Shown here: piece by piece, positions 1 through 11,150 of the stretch | Layout of the letters: every line of letters begins with the position of its first letter | Position numbering within the stretch: position 1 is the first letter of the stretch | Assembly: GCA_037178855.1 (NCBI GenBank) | Contig: JASJZC010000004.1 | Location: 5,146,001-5,210,000 of the forward strand | Reading direction: 5' to 3' | Source of the DNA: Oscheius sp. JU75 | Taxonomy: Eukaryota; Nematoda; Chromadorea; Rhabditida; Rhabditidae | Length of the DNA: 64,000 bases | Notes under the pieces: generated by a model | Told to the model about the DNA's origin: nothing | Database searches by the model: none | The model's input: the letters and a program-made list of their open reading frames with translations, nothing else | Translations under genes and position numbers: made by a program

Positions 1-1784
1 CCTCGGAGAAGCGGGAACAGCTCTCCGAGCAGTTGGGCACCAGATCCGGGACGATCATCGACGAGGATGAATTTCGCGGCACGAATGACGAGTTCCTAGC
101 CGAAGGGTTGGACACAGCTGGCTGGGAAGACTGGATGCCCGACCCTCCTGATGCTCCGTCAGGTAATTTATGATTTGTTCAGTATGAAATTCAAAAAAAA
201 AAATTAGGTAAGAGCAGCCACGTGCGACAGTCGGCGGACGTCTTCAACATGCTGATATCGGTCTACGGGAGCAAGGAAATGTTTGTCAAGGAGTATCGGA
301 AGCTTCTTTCTGAGAGACTGACTTCCTTCGCCGAGCAGGATTCTATCTTCGAGCAGCGATATCTCGAGATATTGAAGCAACGATTCAATGAGGGCGAGCT
401 GTCGCAGTGCGAGGTCATGCTCCGCGATGTGATCGAGAGTGCCCGGGTCGAGAAGCTCATGGCCTTAAAACAGGTTACTTTCAGGCGAAAACCCTGCTTG
501 AAATCCATTTTAGCCCCTCCCCGTGACGGCGTCCGTCATCTCCTCACATTTCTGGCCTCTTCCCGAGCTGGACAAGAGTCTCGTCTTTCCCGAACTTCTT
601 GAAGAAGGTCTTGAGCTGTATACTAAAATTTATAGGGAGAACAAGTCCAGTAGGCGACTGAACTGGCTCAAGTCCTGGGGGTAGGCAATTTTATCAATTG
701 GTCAAATGAAAAACCGATTCAGATGGGCCGAGGTCGAATTGACGCTGGGTAGCACGACAGTCACCCGATTTGTCAGTAATCAACACGCTGCCGTCTTGTA
801 TCTGTTCGCCGAGCAGGAAAGCTGGTCGCCGCCAGATGTAGCTACTCGACTCGGAATCACAAAAGGCGTGGCAAGAAGACGTCTTGAGTGGTGGGGTAAT
901 CAAGGACTGCTCATTCAGGTCTGTTTTGTTGTCTTTATTTGATCGAAAGAAAAATAGAAAAGAATTTTTCCGTTTGGAGCGCAAATTTAGACTATATCAG
1001 CAAGAGAAGAGTCGTGATTTTCCATATTTCCAGTGTCAGTAATTTAAAGGTTGAAAAAGATGGAAGAATCATGATAAAGCTCTGCTACGGTAAGACATTC
1101 TTTTTTTCACAAAGCGAGCTACCGATCCCGTAAGGCTAATCTTGCTCTTATAGACCGACCAACTTTTCACCTTGAAAATCTTTCTCACAACTTCGTTTTT
1201 TTTTCAAAACAACTTGTTCAAAAAGCTTGTCTACCCCGGGGATAGTACCCGGGCCGTTCGGTTTGAGTGGCGTCTCTTAGCAATATACCAACTGTTTCCT
1301 TAAGGACTGCCACCTTGTTTGGACCCCTTGAGTGATAAGACTTGAGTAGTTTCGATTCTTCAACTTCTAATTTCAGGAGCTGCCAACAGGTGCCACTTCG
1401 GAAGAATGGCGTCTGGTCGAGGACGGAAGCAGTCTGGAGAATACGATTCGTCACACGGGCGATGCTTCGGACGACGAGGACGGAGCAGCCATTGAGGACG
1501 TTTCCGACGCGGCCGATGCTCTCGAAGCTTACTGGATGTACACTCGGAATTATATTGTTTGTTTGCTCTTATTTACCCCGATAATTTAACAATTTTAGGC
1601 CCAGAACGAGTCGGTCAAGGCCGAACGAATCCACAAAATCTTCAAAATGTTCGCCTCTCCATCATCCCAGGGTCCGAGCCTGGACGTTGTCAACACATTC
1701 CTTTTTCGCAAGGTCAAACAGAACCTGCTCAGCTTCCAGTCCGGTGGATTCCGGGTAGTCAAAGATGCTCCAGCCACATCCTAA
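1..1784 (+). CDS. apc-2: Anaphase-promoting complex subunit 2 (APC2), C-terminal part
   Basis: Cullin-like scaffold subunit of the APC/C ubiquitin ligase; with the RING subunit APC11 it forms the catalytic core that drives mitotic exit. The 5' end lies outside the window. Visible exons: 1-162, 208-473, 514-680, 723-918, 1377-1550/1556 and 1599-1784 (stop TAA); phases join cleanly. The cullin-homology stretch includes YGSKEMFVKEYRKLLSERL, characteristic of APC2, followed by FWPLPELDKSL and a winged-helix region (SWSPPDVATRLGITKGVARR). The end, AERIHKIFKMF and about 45 more residues, matches the APC2 C-terminal WHB domain. The last splice keeps YWMYTRNYI joined to AQNESVKAERI. Most introns are 40-46 nt and one is about 458 nt. 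A polyadenylation signal AATAAA follows at 1836-1841. Identification is confident; the symbol follows the C. elegans orthologue. Confidence 0.93.
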
Positions 1785-2651
1785 AAATGATCTCTTCCCA
1801 CATTTTTAAGTTAAATTTTGCATGCTTGTACACAAAATAAATGGTCTTTCTCATTATTTGTTGGAGTCCTTTGCATGTTGTACAAGAACAGTCGTCTATC
1901 TTTGCAAATTTTAGTGAAAACAGGGTCCAAGGCGACGTCATTTTTGCCGTAACTATTGCGAAATACGCAGCAATGAAGACTATCCTAAGTGTCATGTATA
2001 AAAGTCTTTTTTGCTGTAGATTTTTGCTTTAAAATGACCATAGAGATCGTTTTCCCTCACATAATTTTGGTATTCACAATCTTTGAAGTTTCTGGTCGCA
2101 TTAGAAAAACCCCTGAAATTGTTACCACACCGACATCTCATTTTTCGAGCGTTGGATCTTCATTATATCTCAAAAAGCAGTATTGGAACAAAACTTTGTC
2201 ATTTTCTGTACTTTTCTTTTGGCTTCCAAGCTAGTTTATGTCAATTTTCAGACCGAAACCGACTGGTGATGACTGCTAAAGACCAGGTTGGTTTTCTTTC
2301 ACTTTTCCTCAAAAAAAAACTAGTGTTTTTACATGAAAATTTTGATCGAAAGTGACTGAAAATGTCAAAGTTAGGTGGAAGGATAGTGAGACCACTCCCT
2401 AATTGCCCTCCTTTTCTATTCTCCAAGTTACACGTAGGTTGCGCCAACTCCCAACCCTCGTCCCCCTTCTGCATCTTCTTGGTACACACAGCGTAAGCTG
2501 ATTTACGTGTTGGATGTTTTAGACAGTCTTTCGGTTGTCTCTCTTTCTCTGTTGTTCATTTCAGCTCCGCTTTTCTATCCCGTCTTTTCCTTTGCCGCTT
2601 TTCAAAAAGCATAATCTAGGATAGATGAAATAGAGGCTGTCGCGGTGGGTA
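1785..2651. other. Intergenic region, apc-2 to grp-1
   Basis: About 870 bp between the apc-2 stop and the next start codon. It contains the apc-2 poly(A) signal near 1836 and AT-rich sequence. Open frames here are short, overlap on both strands and have no splice logic or recognisable domain. The pyrimidine-rich stretch around 2540-2600 may hold the promoter or a trans-splice site for the downstream gene. Confidence 0.6.
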
Positions 2652-4617
2652 ATGCTAAAAATGACCAACGCTTTCTCTCCGTCTGACCTGACGGAAGAGG
2701 GACGTGATCAGCTCCGTGGGCTCCGTAAGAGGAAAATGGACCTGTTGGAGGAGATCGAGATGATTAAAAATGAGGTAATTTCTGGTTTTACAGCAAAAAA
2801 TACCCGTTTAGCTAAAAGAAGTAGACACAGAATTGGAGTCTATGTACTACATGGACGATACGGGCAAATCCCGGCTGAAAATACTCGCTAATGGTGAGTA
2901 AAAAGTATATAAAACAAGCGAAACCATATTTAGCAAGGCGGAAATTTAACAAGGATCCGAACCACGGAGTCCAGTACCTAATAGACCGAGGTCTGCTGGA
3001 AAATTCGGCGAAATCCATAGCAGAATACTTGTATCAGGTAGGAAAACTCAACAAAATTAGAGAGTTACCACAAACTCCAGAGCGAGGGTTTATCAAAAAC
3101 CGCGATCGGTGACTATCTCGGCAACCACGATGATCGGGCGTTGGCCATTTTGAAGAGTTTCACAGGCTGCTTCGACTTTGCCGGAATGTATCTGGTCGAT
3201 GCTATTCGGATCTTTCTGAAGGCATTCCGTCTGCCTGGAGAGTCGCAGAAGATTGACAGGATCATGGACAGCTTCGCCAATCAGGTTCGTACTTTTTTTC
3301 TGTTTTGATGTGGTAAAAAATGGTTCTGAAAAAGGCTGTTTAGCCGTGAAAAATAGTTAACAGTTCGCGTGGTACTTCTCCGGGTACATGTAGATTTGGT
3401 ATCAACTGCTAGGACACCTGGATACACAGCTTGCTCGTATAAAACTTTTTTCTCAAAGAAAAACACCCAAATGCGAGCCGTAAGTGTAGAGCCAAGTAAA
3501 CGTGAATATTTCAGTACGTGACGGCCAATCCCAACATATTCCCTTCTGCTGACGCCTGTCATTCAATAGCCTTCTCCACGATCATGCTCAACACCCTCAT
3601 GTACAACCCGGCCGTCAAGGAGAAGCCCTCACTGGACGACTACTACAACATGTGCAAGGAATATCTCGAGAAGAATCTAGTCACCCAGGAGCAATTGAGC
3701 CACATCTACGACTCGCTGAAGAGCGCACAATTCGCAATGCCGGTAGAAGAACGTGGCTCGGCGGCGATTCATCTAAATGCCGAGCGAGAAGGCTGGCTCT
3801 ACAAGCAGAGCAGTGGACAGTTTGTGGCTGGACCGCTGGCTTGGAAACGACGATGGTAAGTCAAGGGAAACTTGAATGGTGTGTGAGGATTTTGTTAGAT
3901 TGTCTCTGCCGTGGGCACAAATCAATAATGGCGAGTCCGTAAAGGTTTTGTGATCATATTGACAAAGACAGACTAAGAAGGGCGTGAGAAAGACTAAACG
4001 AAACATTCCCATACGGATAGTACAATTAGAACAGATCTATGAGGACACGATTTATAAGGGCCAGGCTGATAGCGACAGGATAAATGTGGTTCAACCTGGG
4101 GAAGACCACATAACATAGTGGCAATTGACATGGAAGCAGGTGACCGACTGTCAGAATCAGCTTGATATGCACGAGGCTAGCAATACCAAATCGGAGTGAC
4201 ATAGTAACAGCTAAATATGCCTCAGCTGGTAAGAAAGAAACCAGACTAAAAAGATTATTACAGGTTCGTCTTGAGCGAGCAGTGTCTCTACTACTTCGAA
4301 CAAACCAGTGAGGGTGAGCCCAAAGGAATCATCCCCCTCCAAAACGTCGGAATTCGACGTGTCGAAGCCTCTAGTCGACCTCACATGTTCGAGATTTTCT
4401 CGCTCTCAGACGACCGGATCAAGGCCTGTAAAACCGAACAAGATGGACGTCTTGTCGAAGGCAGACATTCGGTTTATCGATTCTGTGCCGCCAATCAGGA
4501 GGATCTTCGGGTTTGTCGCTGTTTTCCGTGGCATTTTTGAACATTTTTCAGACTTGGATCGAGGCGATAGCCGCCGCCATTACCCATTATCCGATTCGGC
4601 CTCGGAGCACGCATTAG
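2652..4617 (+). CDS. grp-1: Cytohesin-type Arf guanine-nucleotide exchange factor (Sec7 + PH)
   Basis: Activates Arf GTPases at membranes after recruitment by phosphoinositides. Exons 2652-2774, 2812-2893, 2934-3037, 3081-3284, 3515-3855, 4264-4510 and 4552-4617 join in phase to about 388 residues, the usual cytohesin length. Residues 10-50 form the N-terminal coiled coil (LTEEGRDQLRGLRKRKMDLL). The Sec7 domain follows (KFNKDPNHGVQYLIDRGLL) with the FRLPGESQKIDRIMDSFANQ loop, whose Glu is the catalytic 'glutamic finger'. The PH domain begins REGWLYKQSSG and contains WKRRWFVLSEQCLYYFEQ and GEPKGIIPLQNVGIRRVE, the cytohesin signature. The C-terminal polybasic tail is reduced to PIRPRSTH. First gene of a likely operon with the next three genes. 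Confidence 0.95.
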
Positions 4618-4820
4618 ACGCCTCTTTTTTTTCTCTTGTATCATAGCCCCCCCAAATCCCCTATTTATTGCCCCAAAAATCAGTTCTGAACTTTGAGGGT
4701 GTGGTCTGACTCTTCGTCTGAAAAAAAAACCTTGTACAATACGCAACATAATACTGGCTGAACATAAAATTCCACTGAAAAATGCTTTCCGAAAACGTTC
4801 CTAACTGTTTTTAGCTTATC

Positions 4821-7760
4821 ATGCATGCAGACAACGGTCATTTGACGATCAGGGACCCGAGATGGATGTTGGGAGTCGAGGAATGCTCCTTCCAGGAAAA
4901 GGTGGACGAGATACCGGACTACGAGCAATTCGACCCTTTCCAGGGGCTCGAAAGTGGGTTTTCTTTGTCGTTTTCTTTTGTTTTCTTTATGGAGCTTTCT
5001 TTCAGCTAAAAAAAGTTGGATTTTGCTATAATTATTCGGCTTTATATGACTTTTTTTCATCGTTCTCGAAAATGTTACCTTATAAAGAAAGTTGAAGTCG
5101 TAGTTTCAGAAAAATTGAGTGTAAGAGATCTGAGTGAGAATTATTGGCGCATTTTGACGACTCAAACTTAATTTGATCTACAAATTAGAAAAACTGTCAG
5201 ATGTCAATGAGAGAGCCTCATAATTGGTTTTGACCTTGCCAAGCAAATAAACACAACTTTAAGGCAACCCTGGCGCTGTAGGAGCTTTCACCTTTAGAGG
5301 AAACTAAACCACGCTTACTGCAAGTTCTTGGAAAAAGCCCGCCAACTTTTGATAAAACAACATAAATTCAGATTCGTGAATCATAAATTTTCAGCCAGCA
5401 TTGTCTGCTCTTCCTGCAAGTTCGGAGTGGATGCCGAGGCCGAAAGAGACGTAATTGTGGCCCATTACAAGAGCCAATGGCATCAGTTCAACGTCAGACG
5501 AGCTGTCAACGGGAAGAAGCCGCTGAACGAGGAGGAATACGAGAATGCCGTTGAGGATGAGGAAGTCGCCGAGTCGTCGGACGAGGAAGAATCAACCGGC
5601 TTCAACTTCCAAACCGGCAGTCTGGCTCTCTTCGTTCAGAAGGGCATGATCTACTCCATATACAGGTTTTATATTATTTTTGTTGAAATATCCAACATTT
5701 AGAGCAATTCTCCACGAGGGAGAGAAACAGCCGTCTTCGCAAGTCTTCATGAGACCGTTGAACTGCGCCGTCTTTCTGCTAGCCGGAGGACATTTTGCTG
5801 GAGCCGTTTTCAGAGAGTTAGTCACTTTTTTTGGATAGTTTTAATGAGAATTTAATAGCAACAAAATGACCCATCATAAGACCATACAACGCTACGTCAT
5901 TCGCGCCAAACAGGGCAAAGCACAGTCTGCCAGTGATTCCAAAGGAGTGGCTAGCAGTGCGGGTTCCAGTCTTCGAAGGTTAGTTCTTTTTACATTTGTA
6001 CTTTAGCGGAAATCATCAAGATCAGCAGGTCGATTTCGAGTCAACTTTCTGGGTAAACAAGAAACTTACTTGAACTTTTTTTGTACAAAAGTTTGGAACC
6101 TTAGGAGAATCGTATCGGAACCTCTAGACAAGAACGTCCTAGTTTTTTTTGGCGAGCGACCTGAGAAAAAAGTTGAACGCTTATCTATCAAGACTTTCAC
6201 TCGAAAACGAGCCATTTTCCAGATACAACGAGCGTACCCTCCGCCAAGAAATTGCCGATATTCTCAAAGATTGGAAGGACGTTCTCGCTGCGACTCCTCT
6301 TGTCTTCATCCGCTGTGCTTCCTACCAGAAGAGCACCTTCTACGTAAACGGAGTTCTCGACAAGGGAGACCCAAGAATCCGGTAACTTTTCTACCTTTCC
6401 ACAGTGAAAAAATAATAACAGTAGTATTCCATTCGCCACGAAAAGACCCAGCTTGGCAGAGCTGAAAAAGGCATGGGAGAAGCTTCAGCTCGTCAATGGA
6501 CACGGATCCATGTGAGGTCTTGATTTTTGTCATAAAAGTACCAAATTTTAGGGAAAACTTTGCGGATATCTTGGAAAAGCTGAAGAGGAGAAATTTGGCA
6601 AGGAAAACGCTGCAGAAAAAAAAGAAAGAGGTCCGAGTCGGGGTTACCAGTGACGACGAAGAGACAAAAAATAGCGCGGAGGAGAAGAAGAAGGATCATT
6701 TGAAGGCGATTCGCACGGATGATCTGAAAGAAGATCTCTGGCCCGAGGTTCCTCGCTCCCTCCGCTCGAAAATTCTCGATTGCGTCGGGGAAAACAGCCT
6801 CGATCTGTTGAAAGAAGCTGTAGAGGGCGCTGAGACTGATGTTCAACTGGTAGTTTTCATTAAATGTTCTTAAAAATCAAAAATTCAGATCGTAAAGTAC
6901 CTGAACGAGCGCCGCTTCTCGCCGAACAACTTCTCGATTCTGCACAGTTGTGCCTCCCAGGCGCAGAACGAAATCCTACAGTATCTGCTGGAAATTGGAT
7001 GTGACCCGTCCGTTCAGGATGGCGAAACACGAGTTCCTTACGCGCTCTCAGCTGGAAAAAGTACCAAGGCCATTTTCATCAACTTTAGAGCTGCGAATCC
7101 CGACGCCTTTTCGTGGGGAAGGTAAGTACTTGTATCACTATGATCACGTTAGCACGGGTCCATCTTACCTCTCGAAACTAAGCTTTAGGGCTCACTGATC
7201 CCCGTTCAGTAAAGAGAGGCATTACCGTAATCCAGTCTATTCATAGTAAATGCAAAAAGCTAATGGCTGAATAGCTCAAAGTCATGATTTTGCCAAAAGT
7301 TACGCAATTGTGCGTCGAGTTGAGCTGCAACATCCGTGAAATTGCCCGTTGGATCCTCTCAAAAAACCACCTTCCAGAACCCACATTCCGGCGGTCCAGG
7401 AACAGACGGAAGAGCAGAAGGCCAAACTTGCCGAAAAGACCCGAGAGAAGAAGCAGCGACAGCGAGAAAAACAGAAGGAGAAGAAGGCTCAGGCGAAAGA
7501 GGAAGCCGAAGAACAAAAGGCCAAGAGCGCCTTCTTGAATCTGACCGAGCGCGAGAAACGAGCAATGGCCGCCGAGGCTCGTCTTGGAACTCTTTCTCGC
7601 TGCGTCAATGTATGTTTTTTTTCTTTTATGCATCATTATTTGACAAATTCAGTGTGGAAACGGTCTTCCCGCCGTCCCATTCGAGTACAACGACGTTAAA
7701 TTGTGCTCTCCGTCCTGTGTTGCCGCTCATCGAGGCCGATTCAATGTCGAAAAATTGTGA
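4821..7760 (+). CDS. vms-1: ANKZF1/Vms1 family peptidyl-tRNA hydrolase of ribosome quality control
   Basis: Cleaves peptidyl-tRNA on stalled 60S subunits and also acts in mitochondrial stress. Ten exons: 4821-4953, 5395-5665, 5703-5816, 5859-5978, 6223-6381, 6422-6511, 6552-6849, 6889-7121, 7378-7609, 7653-7760. A C2H2-like finger (CSSCKFGVDAEAERDVIVAHY) comes first, then the VLRF1 release-factor-like domain. That domain carries RYVIRAKQGKAQSASD, matching the family's catalytic Gln loop, and VFIRCASYQKSTFY. An acidic/basic linker precedes ankyrin repeats (SILHSCASQAQNEILQYLLE). A Lys/Glu-rich VCP-interacting helix and a C-terminal zinc motif (CGNG...CSPSC) end the protein. The gene begins 204 bp after grp-1; TTTTTAG at about 4809 is a plausible spliced-leader acceptor. 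Start 4821 is the first ATG after that site; 4863 is the alternative. Confidence 0.92.
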
Positions 7761-7899
7761 TTTTACATGTTTAGAGCTCTTTCTTATAAAAACTTTCCTT
7801 TTCTTGTTCTTTTATTATTTGTATCCAGTCGTTTCATCGATTGTACCTGTTCTTTTTAGTGTTTCTATGACCTTAGAATAGCAATTCATTTAGAGAAAG

Positions 7900-9743
7900 A
7901 TGGCAGCTCGAGCAGTGCCTTCGTCAATACGGAATTTGTAAGTTTTGTGGTTTCTCATCCTGCCTTTTGGTCTCAATTTCAGCGTTTTTATAACTTTTTA
8001 CGTGACTGCTGCATGTGGAGGTGTCAATGAAGCCGACAAGTAGCGTGAGCGGATTGCAATTCTGGATTACTGTAATTATTCGTTTTTGTACCGAAATCGG
8101 TGAAGTAGCAAAAGTTTCAAAGTTTGCTTAAAGTTTTGTGCTCAAGAAGCCAATATTTACTTCCGATCTCGCCTAAAGCATTATAGTAAGAGTTGAAGGT
8201 GAATTGCATTACCTCAGCCCACTTTTTTTTCCATTCAAAACCCTATTTTCTGAACTTTAGCATACAAAGAGGTTCGGTAGTAATAAGTAAAGGCCTGCTC
8301 GCTTCACATGAGTGGATAAATCTTGTCGAAAAACTGATTGCGGTACTCCAACATTGGCCTTTTTCAACGAACCATACTTTTATAAGAACTTGGCAGCCTA
8401 AAAGTGACATTTTCAGAAGAAATCTGAGTAAATACGACCCGATCCAGGTGAATCACATGAGCGAGATGTGCATAGCCGTGAACGAACACGACGAGATCGT
8501 AGGAGAAATCTCGAAAGTCGACGCCCATGCCTTGCCTGGAAGTTAGTCTATTTCTCCTCGTTTTTAATACAAAATGTTTTTAGTGTCATTACATCGGGCC
8601 TTCAGCGTCTTCGCCTTCACTCCCGACAAGAAATTGATACTGCAGAAGAGAAGTGCATCAAAAGTAGGCTTTTTATCATTTAGTCCAAAATCCTGGTTCA
8701 GATAACATTTCCGAGTCTTTGGACAAATACCTGCTGTAGTCATCCCCTGTTTAACGATCAGGAAATGGATGGAGCCGCAGGAGTCCAGAAGGCGGCGATC
8801 CGGAAGCTGGACCACGAACTGAACATCAAAGGAATCAAAGAACGTGAATGTCTTGTGCTCGGAAGGTATTTGTACAAGGTTTGTAACCATTTTTTGCTTT
8901 TTGAAAGAGTTGCATCCTGGAAATAATCTGGAAATAACATATATGTGTGCAGCCCACTAATGTATACAGTTTCGTCATGTCTTTGGCAGTCCATACGCTA
9001 ATGTCCTTAACAACTTACTCTAATTTCGAAAAGTGGAAACTGTCAGAGGTTTTTACTACTTGGTAGCCATCAACTGGGCTCATTGTTCGAAGGTCGAAGG
9101 CTTTTGGAGCCTTTTATTACATTAACAGAGACCTGTAGCTTAATTCCTTTAGAAGAGCTCGATATCTTTCTGTAGAGGATCACAAACTTAGCGACAATTT
9201 CATGGAAAAAGCTTGTAGTTTTTATGAATTTCTAAAATTCGGAGATCGAAACTAGAACTGTCAGCAGTGAGCATTTTTAGACGAAGATAAAAACCATAAT
9301 ATCTATTTTGAAAATAAGCTGGTTGCGCAATGCCGAGCTTACGTACAAAATAGGTACGCTTTTTGGAATCTCTAGACTTGAAACTACCTCATTAAAGCAT
9401 TTTTTTAAGGCAACAATGGCCGATAGTCCCTGGGGAGAGCACGAGCTTGACTACGGGATAGTCATTCAAAATCTCAATATCAGCCGCGTCGCTCCAAATC
9501 CCGAAGAAGTCAGTGCCGTCTGTGCTGTCTCCGAGAACGATCTCACCGCGTGGATTCAAAAACGTGAGCTGTTTTTTTTTTTTTTTTTTTTTAAGCGAAT
9601 TTTGCATCAAAAACAATTCAGAACCAGAAGAATTTTCCCCGTGGTTTTCACTTTTCATGAAGGAGGGCCACCTTACTTCGTGGTGGAAAAATCTCAACAA
9701 ACTTACGCATCAATCTCAGACGAATATCATTCGTCTCAACTGA
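7900..9743 (+). CDS. idi-1: Isopentenyl-diphosphate delta-isomerase (Nudix fold)
   Basis: Interconverts IPP and DMAPP, the isoprenoid building blocks. Exons 7900-7937, 8417-8541, 8584-8663, 8702-8878, 9410-9563 and 9622-9743 splice in phase to about 231 residues, normal for type I isomerases. Diagnostic motifs: LHRAFSVFAFTPDKKLILQKRS, then TFPSLWTNTCCSHPL with the catalytic Cys, GVQKAAIRKLDHELNI in the Nudix helix, and WGEHELDYG with the metal-binding/catalytic Glu. The end, LTSWWKNLNKL, matches the family's C-terminal FLFKWWDNL region. The short first exon (MAARAVPSSIRN) is inferred from its donor and phase and is the least certain part. It lies 140 bp after vms-1 with a TCATTTAG acceptor just upstream of the ATG. 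A T-rich run sits in the fifth intron. Confidence 0.94.
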
Positions 9744-9873
9744 AAAAAAACGTCTTCTTTCTTTTTACGGGTTTTGCTATAAATTTGTACCAATATATCT
9801 TGCTATCTTGAACCGATGTTCACTCATTTTTTATTTTTGTCTCTTATCGAAATGTGTTTAATCGAGTTGCAGG

Positions 9874-10757
9874 ATGCACAACATCTACGCGAGAGGAAAT
9901 GCCATTTTCGCCTTCATGCTCTGGGTGCTGGCGGCAGTGACCTTTGCCTGCTTTCTGACGACCGTCTTCAACGACTACACCACTGATGTCAAGATCACTG
10001 TCAACAATCCCAGAGTGTAGGTTTCCTTTTCCTGCACCTAGAGGGAAGCATTTTGCAGTACGACCCCTGTGTGATCACTATAGTCTGTTTTCTAATGCAG
10101 TGCAGTTCAAATTATGCTTTGTCTTGAACAGAATATAACCGAGTTCGGATTATGCTGTTCGCGGCAACTAACTGCTTGAAAGATGTTTTCTCACTTCCTC
10201 GATTGCACACATAATAATACCATGTTTTCCAGTGTAAAATAAATCTGTGTTATAAGAAGTCGCGCTCAAATACACTTCTTTTCAAAGCTACCAAGTCAAC
10301 TACTGCATTTCATCTTTAGGCGCTCAGTCGTGGACTATTCTACCGACTCGGAGAAGGCCGATCTGGGCATGCTTGACTTCTCGGTCAACGTCGATTTTAC
10401 CAAGGTCTTCAACTGGAACGTCAAGCAAGTCTTCCTTTATCTTGTCGCCGAGTACGAGACCACCAAAAACGTAGGGCTCCTTCTTTTCTTTTAGCTAAAA
10501 GGCTAATTTAGAAGGTGAATCAGGTTGTTTTGTGGGACAAGATTGTGCTCCGAAGCGAGCGTGTCGTGCTCGACGAGCGTCGTCTCCATTCGAAGTACTA
10601 CTTCCTCGACGAGGCCGACCAGCTGCGCAACAATCAGAATGTGACCCTCGTTCTCCGGTACAATGTCGTCCCGAATGCCGGCTATCTTCGTCTGGCACAG
10701 GCATCCGGCCAAGAAATCGTCAAATTTCCTTCCACATACACTGCTTCTAAGCATTAA
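9874..10757 (+). CDS. spcs-3: Signal peptidase complex subunit 3 (SPC22/23)
   Basis: Essential accessory subunit of the ER signal peptidase complex. Exons 9874-10016, 10320-10470 and 10512-10757 give exactly 180 codons including the stop, the usual length. Residues 1-35 (MHNIYARGNAIFAFMLWVLA...) form the single N-terminal membrane anchor; the rest is the lumenal domain, with FNWNVKQVFLYLVAEYET, NQVVLWDKIV and LRYNVVPNAGYL, all typical of SPCS3. The ATG lies one base after a TTGCAG acceptor and 131 bp after the idi-1 stop, so it looks like the last gene of the operon. Confidence 0.95.
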
Positions 10758-11150
10758 TTCACGCCCTACGGGTTTTGTTTCTGGGTTCTTCGAAGCTATC
10801 CTAACTGAATTATTACTGTTGGCATGCGTACTTGTAATAAATTATTTTGACTGTAATTTTTGATGTGACCCATATTCGCGGTCTTCGGAAAAAAAGTTTA
10901 TTATGGCTCCAAAGAGCAACAAGTCTTTGGATTCACATGCTTTGGGGGAACAACTTACAGACAATATGCACAGTGCATGGTGGGGTAGGGTATAAAAACG
11001 CAGTAACAATAACAGAAAAGCGGGAAAAAGGTCGATAATTGACAAACGAAAAACTAATTGCAGACCACGCGGGTCAAGTATGTGGGGGAGATGGCAGATC
11101 ACACAAGGTGGTGGATAAAACATGGATGATGTAAGCGTCGACGGCTACAG

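Larger units (their letters stand above)
2774..10512 (+). promoter_or_regulatory. Inferred operon: grp-1, vms-1, idi-1, spcs-3
   Basis: Four same-strand genes are separated by only 204, 140 and 131 bp (stop to ATG), with a TTnAG/TTGCAG acceptor just 5' of each downstream ATG at about 4809, 7885 and 9867. No room for typical promoters is left between them. This is the pattern of nematode polycistronic units resolved by trans-splicing. The interval given runs from the first to the last gene's interior; the operon as a whole would be 2652-10757. Confidence 0.65.
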
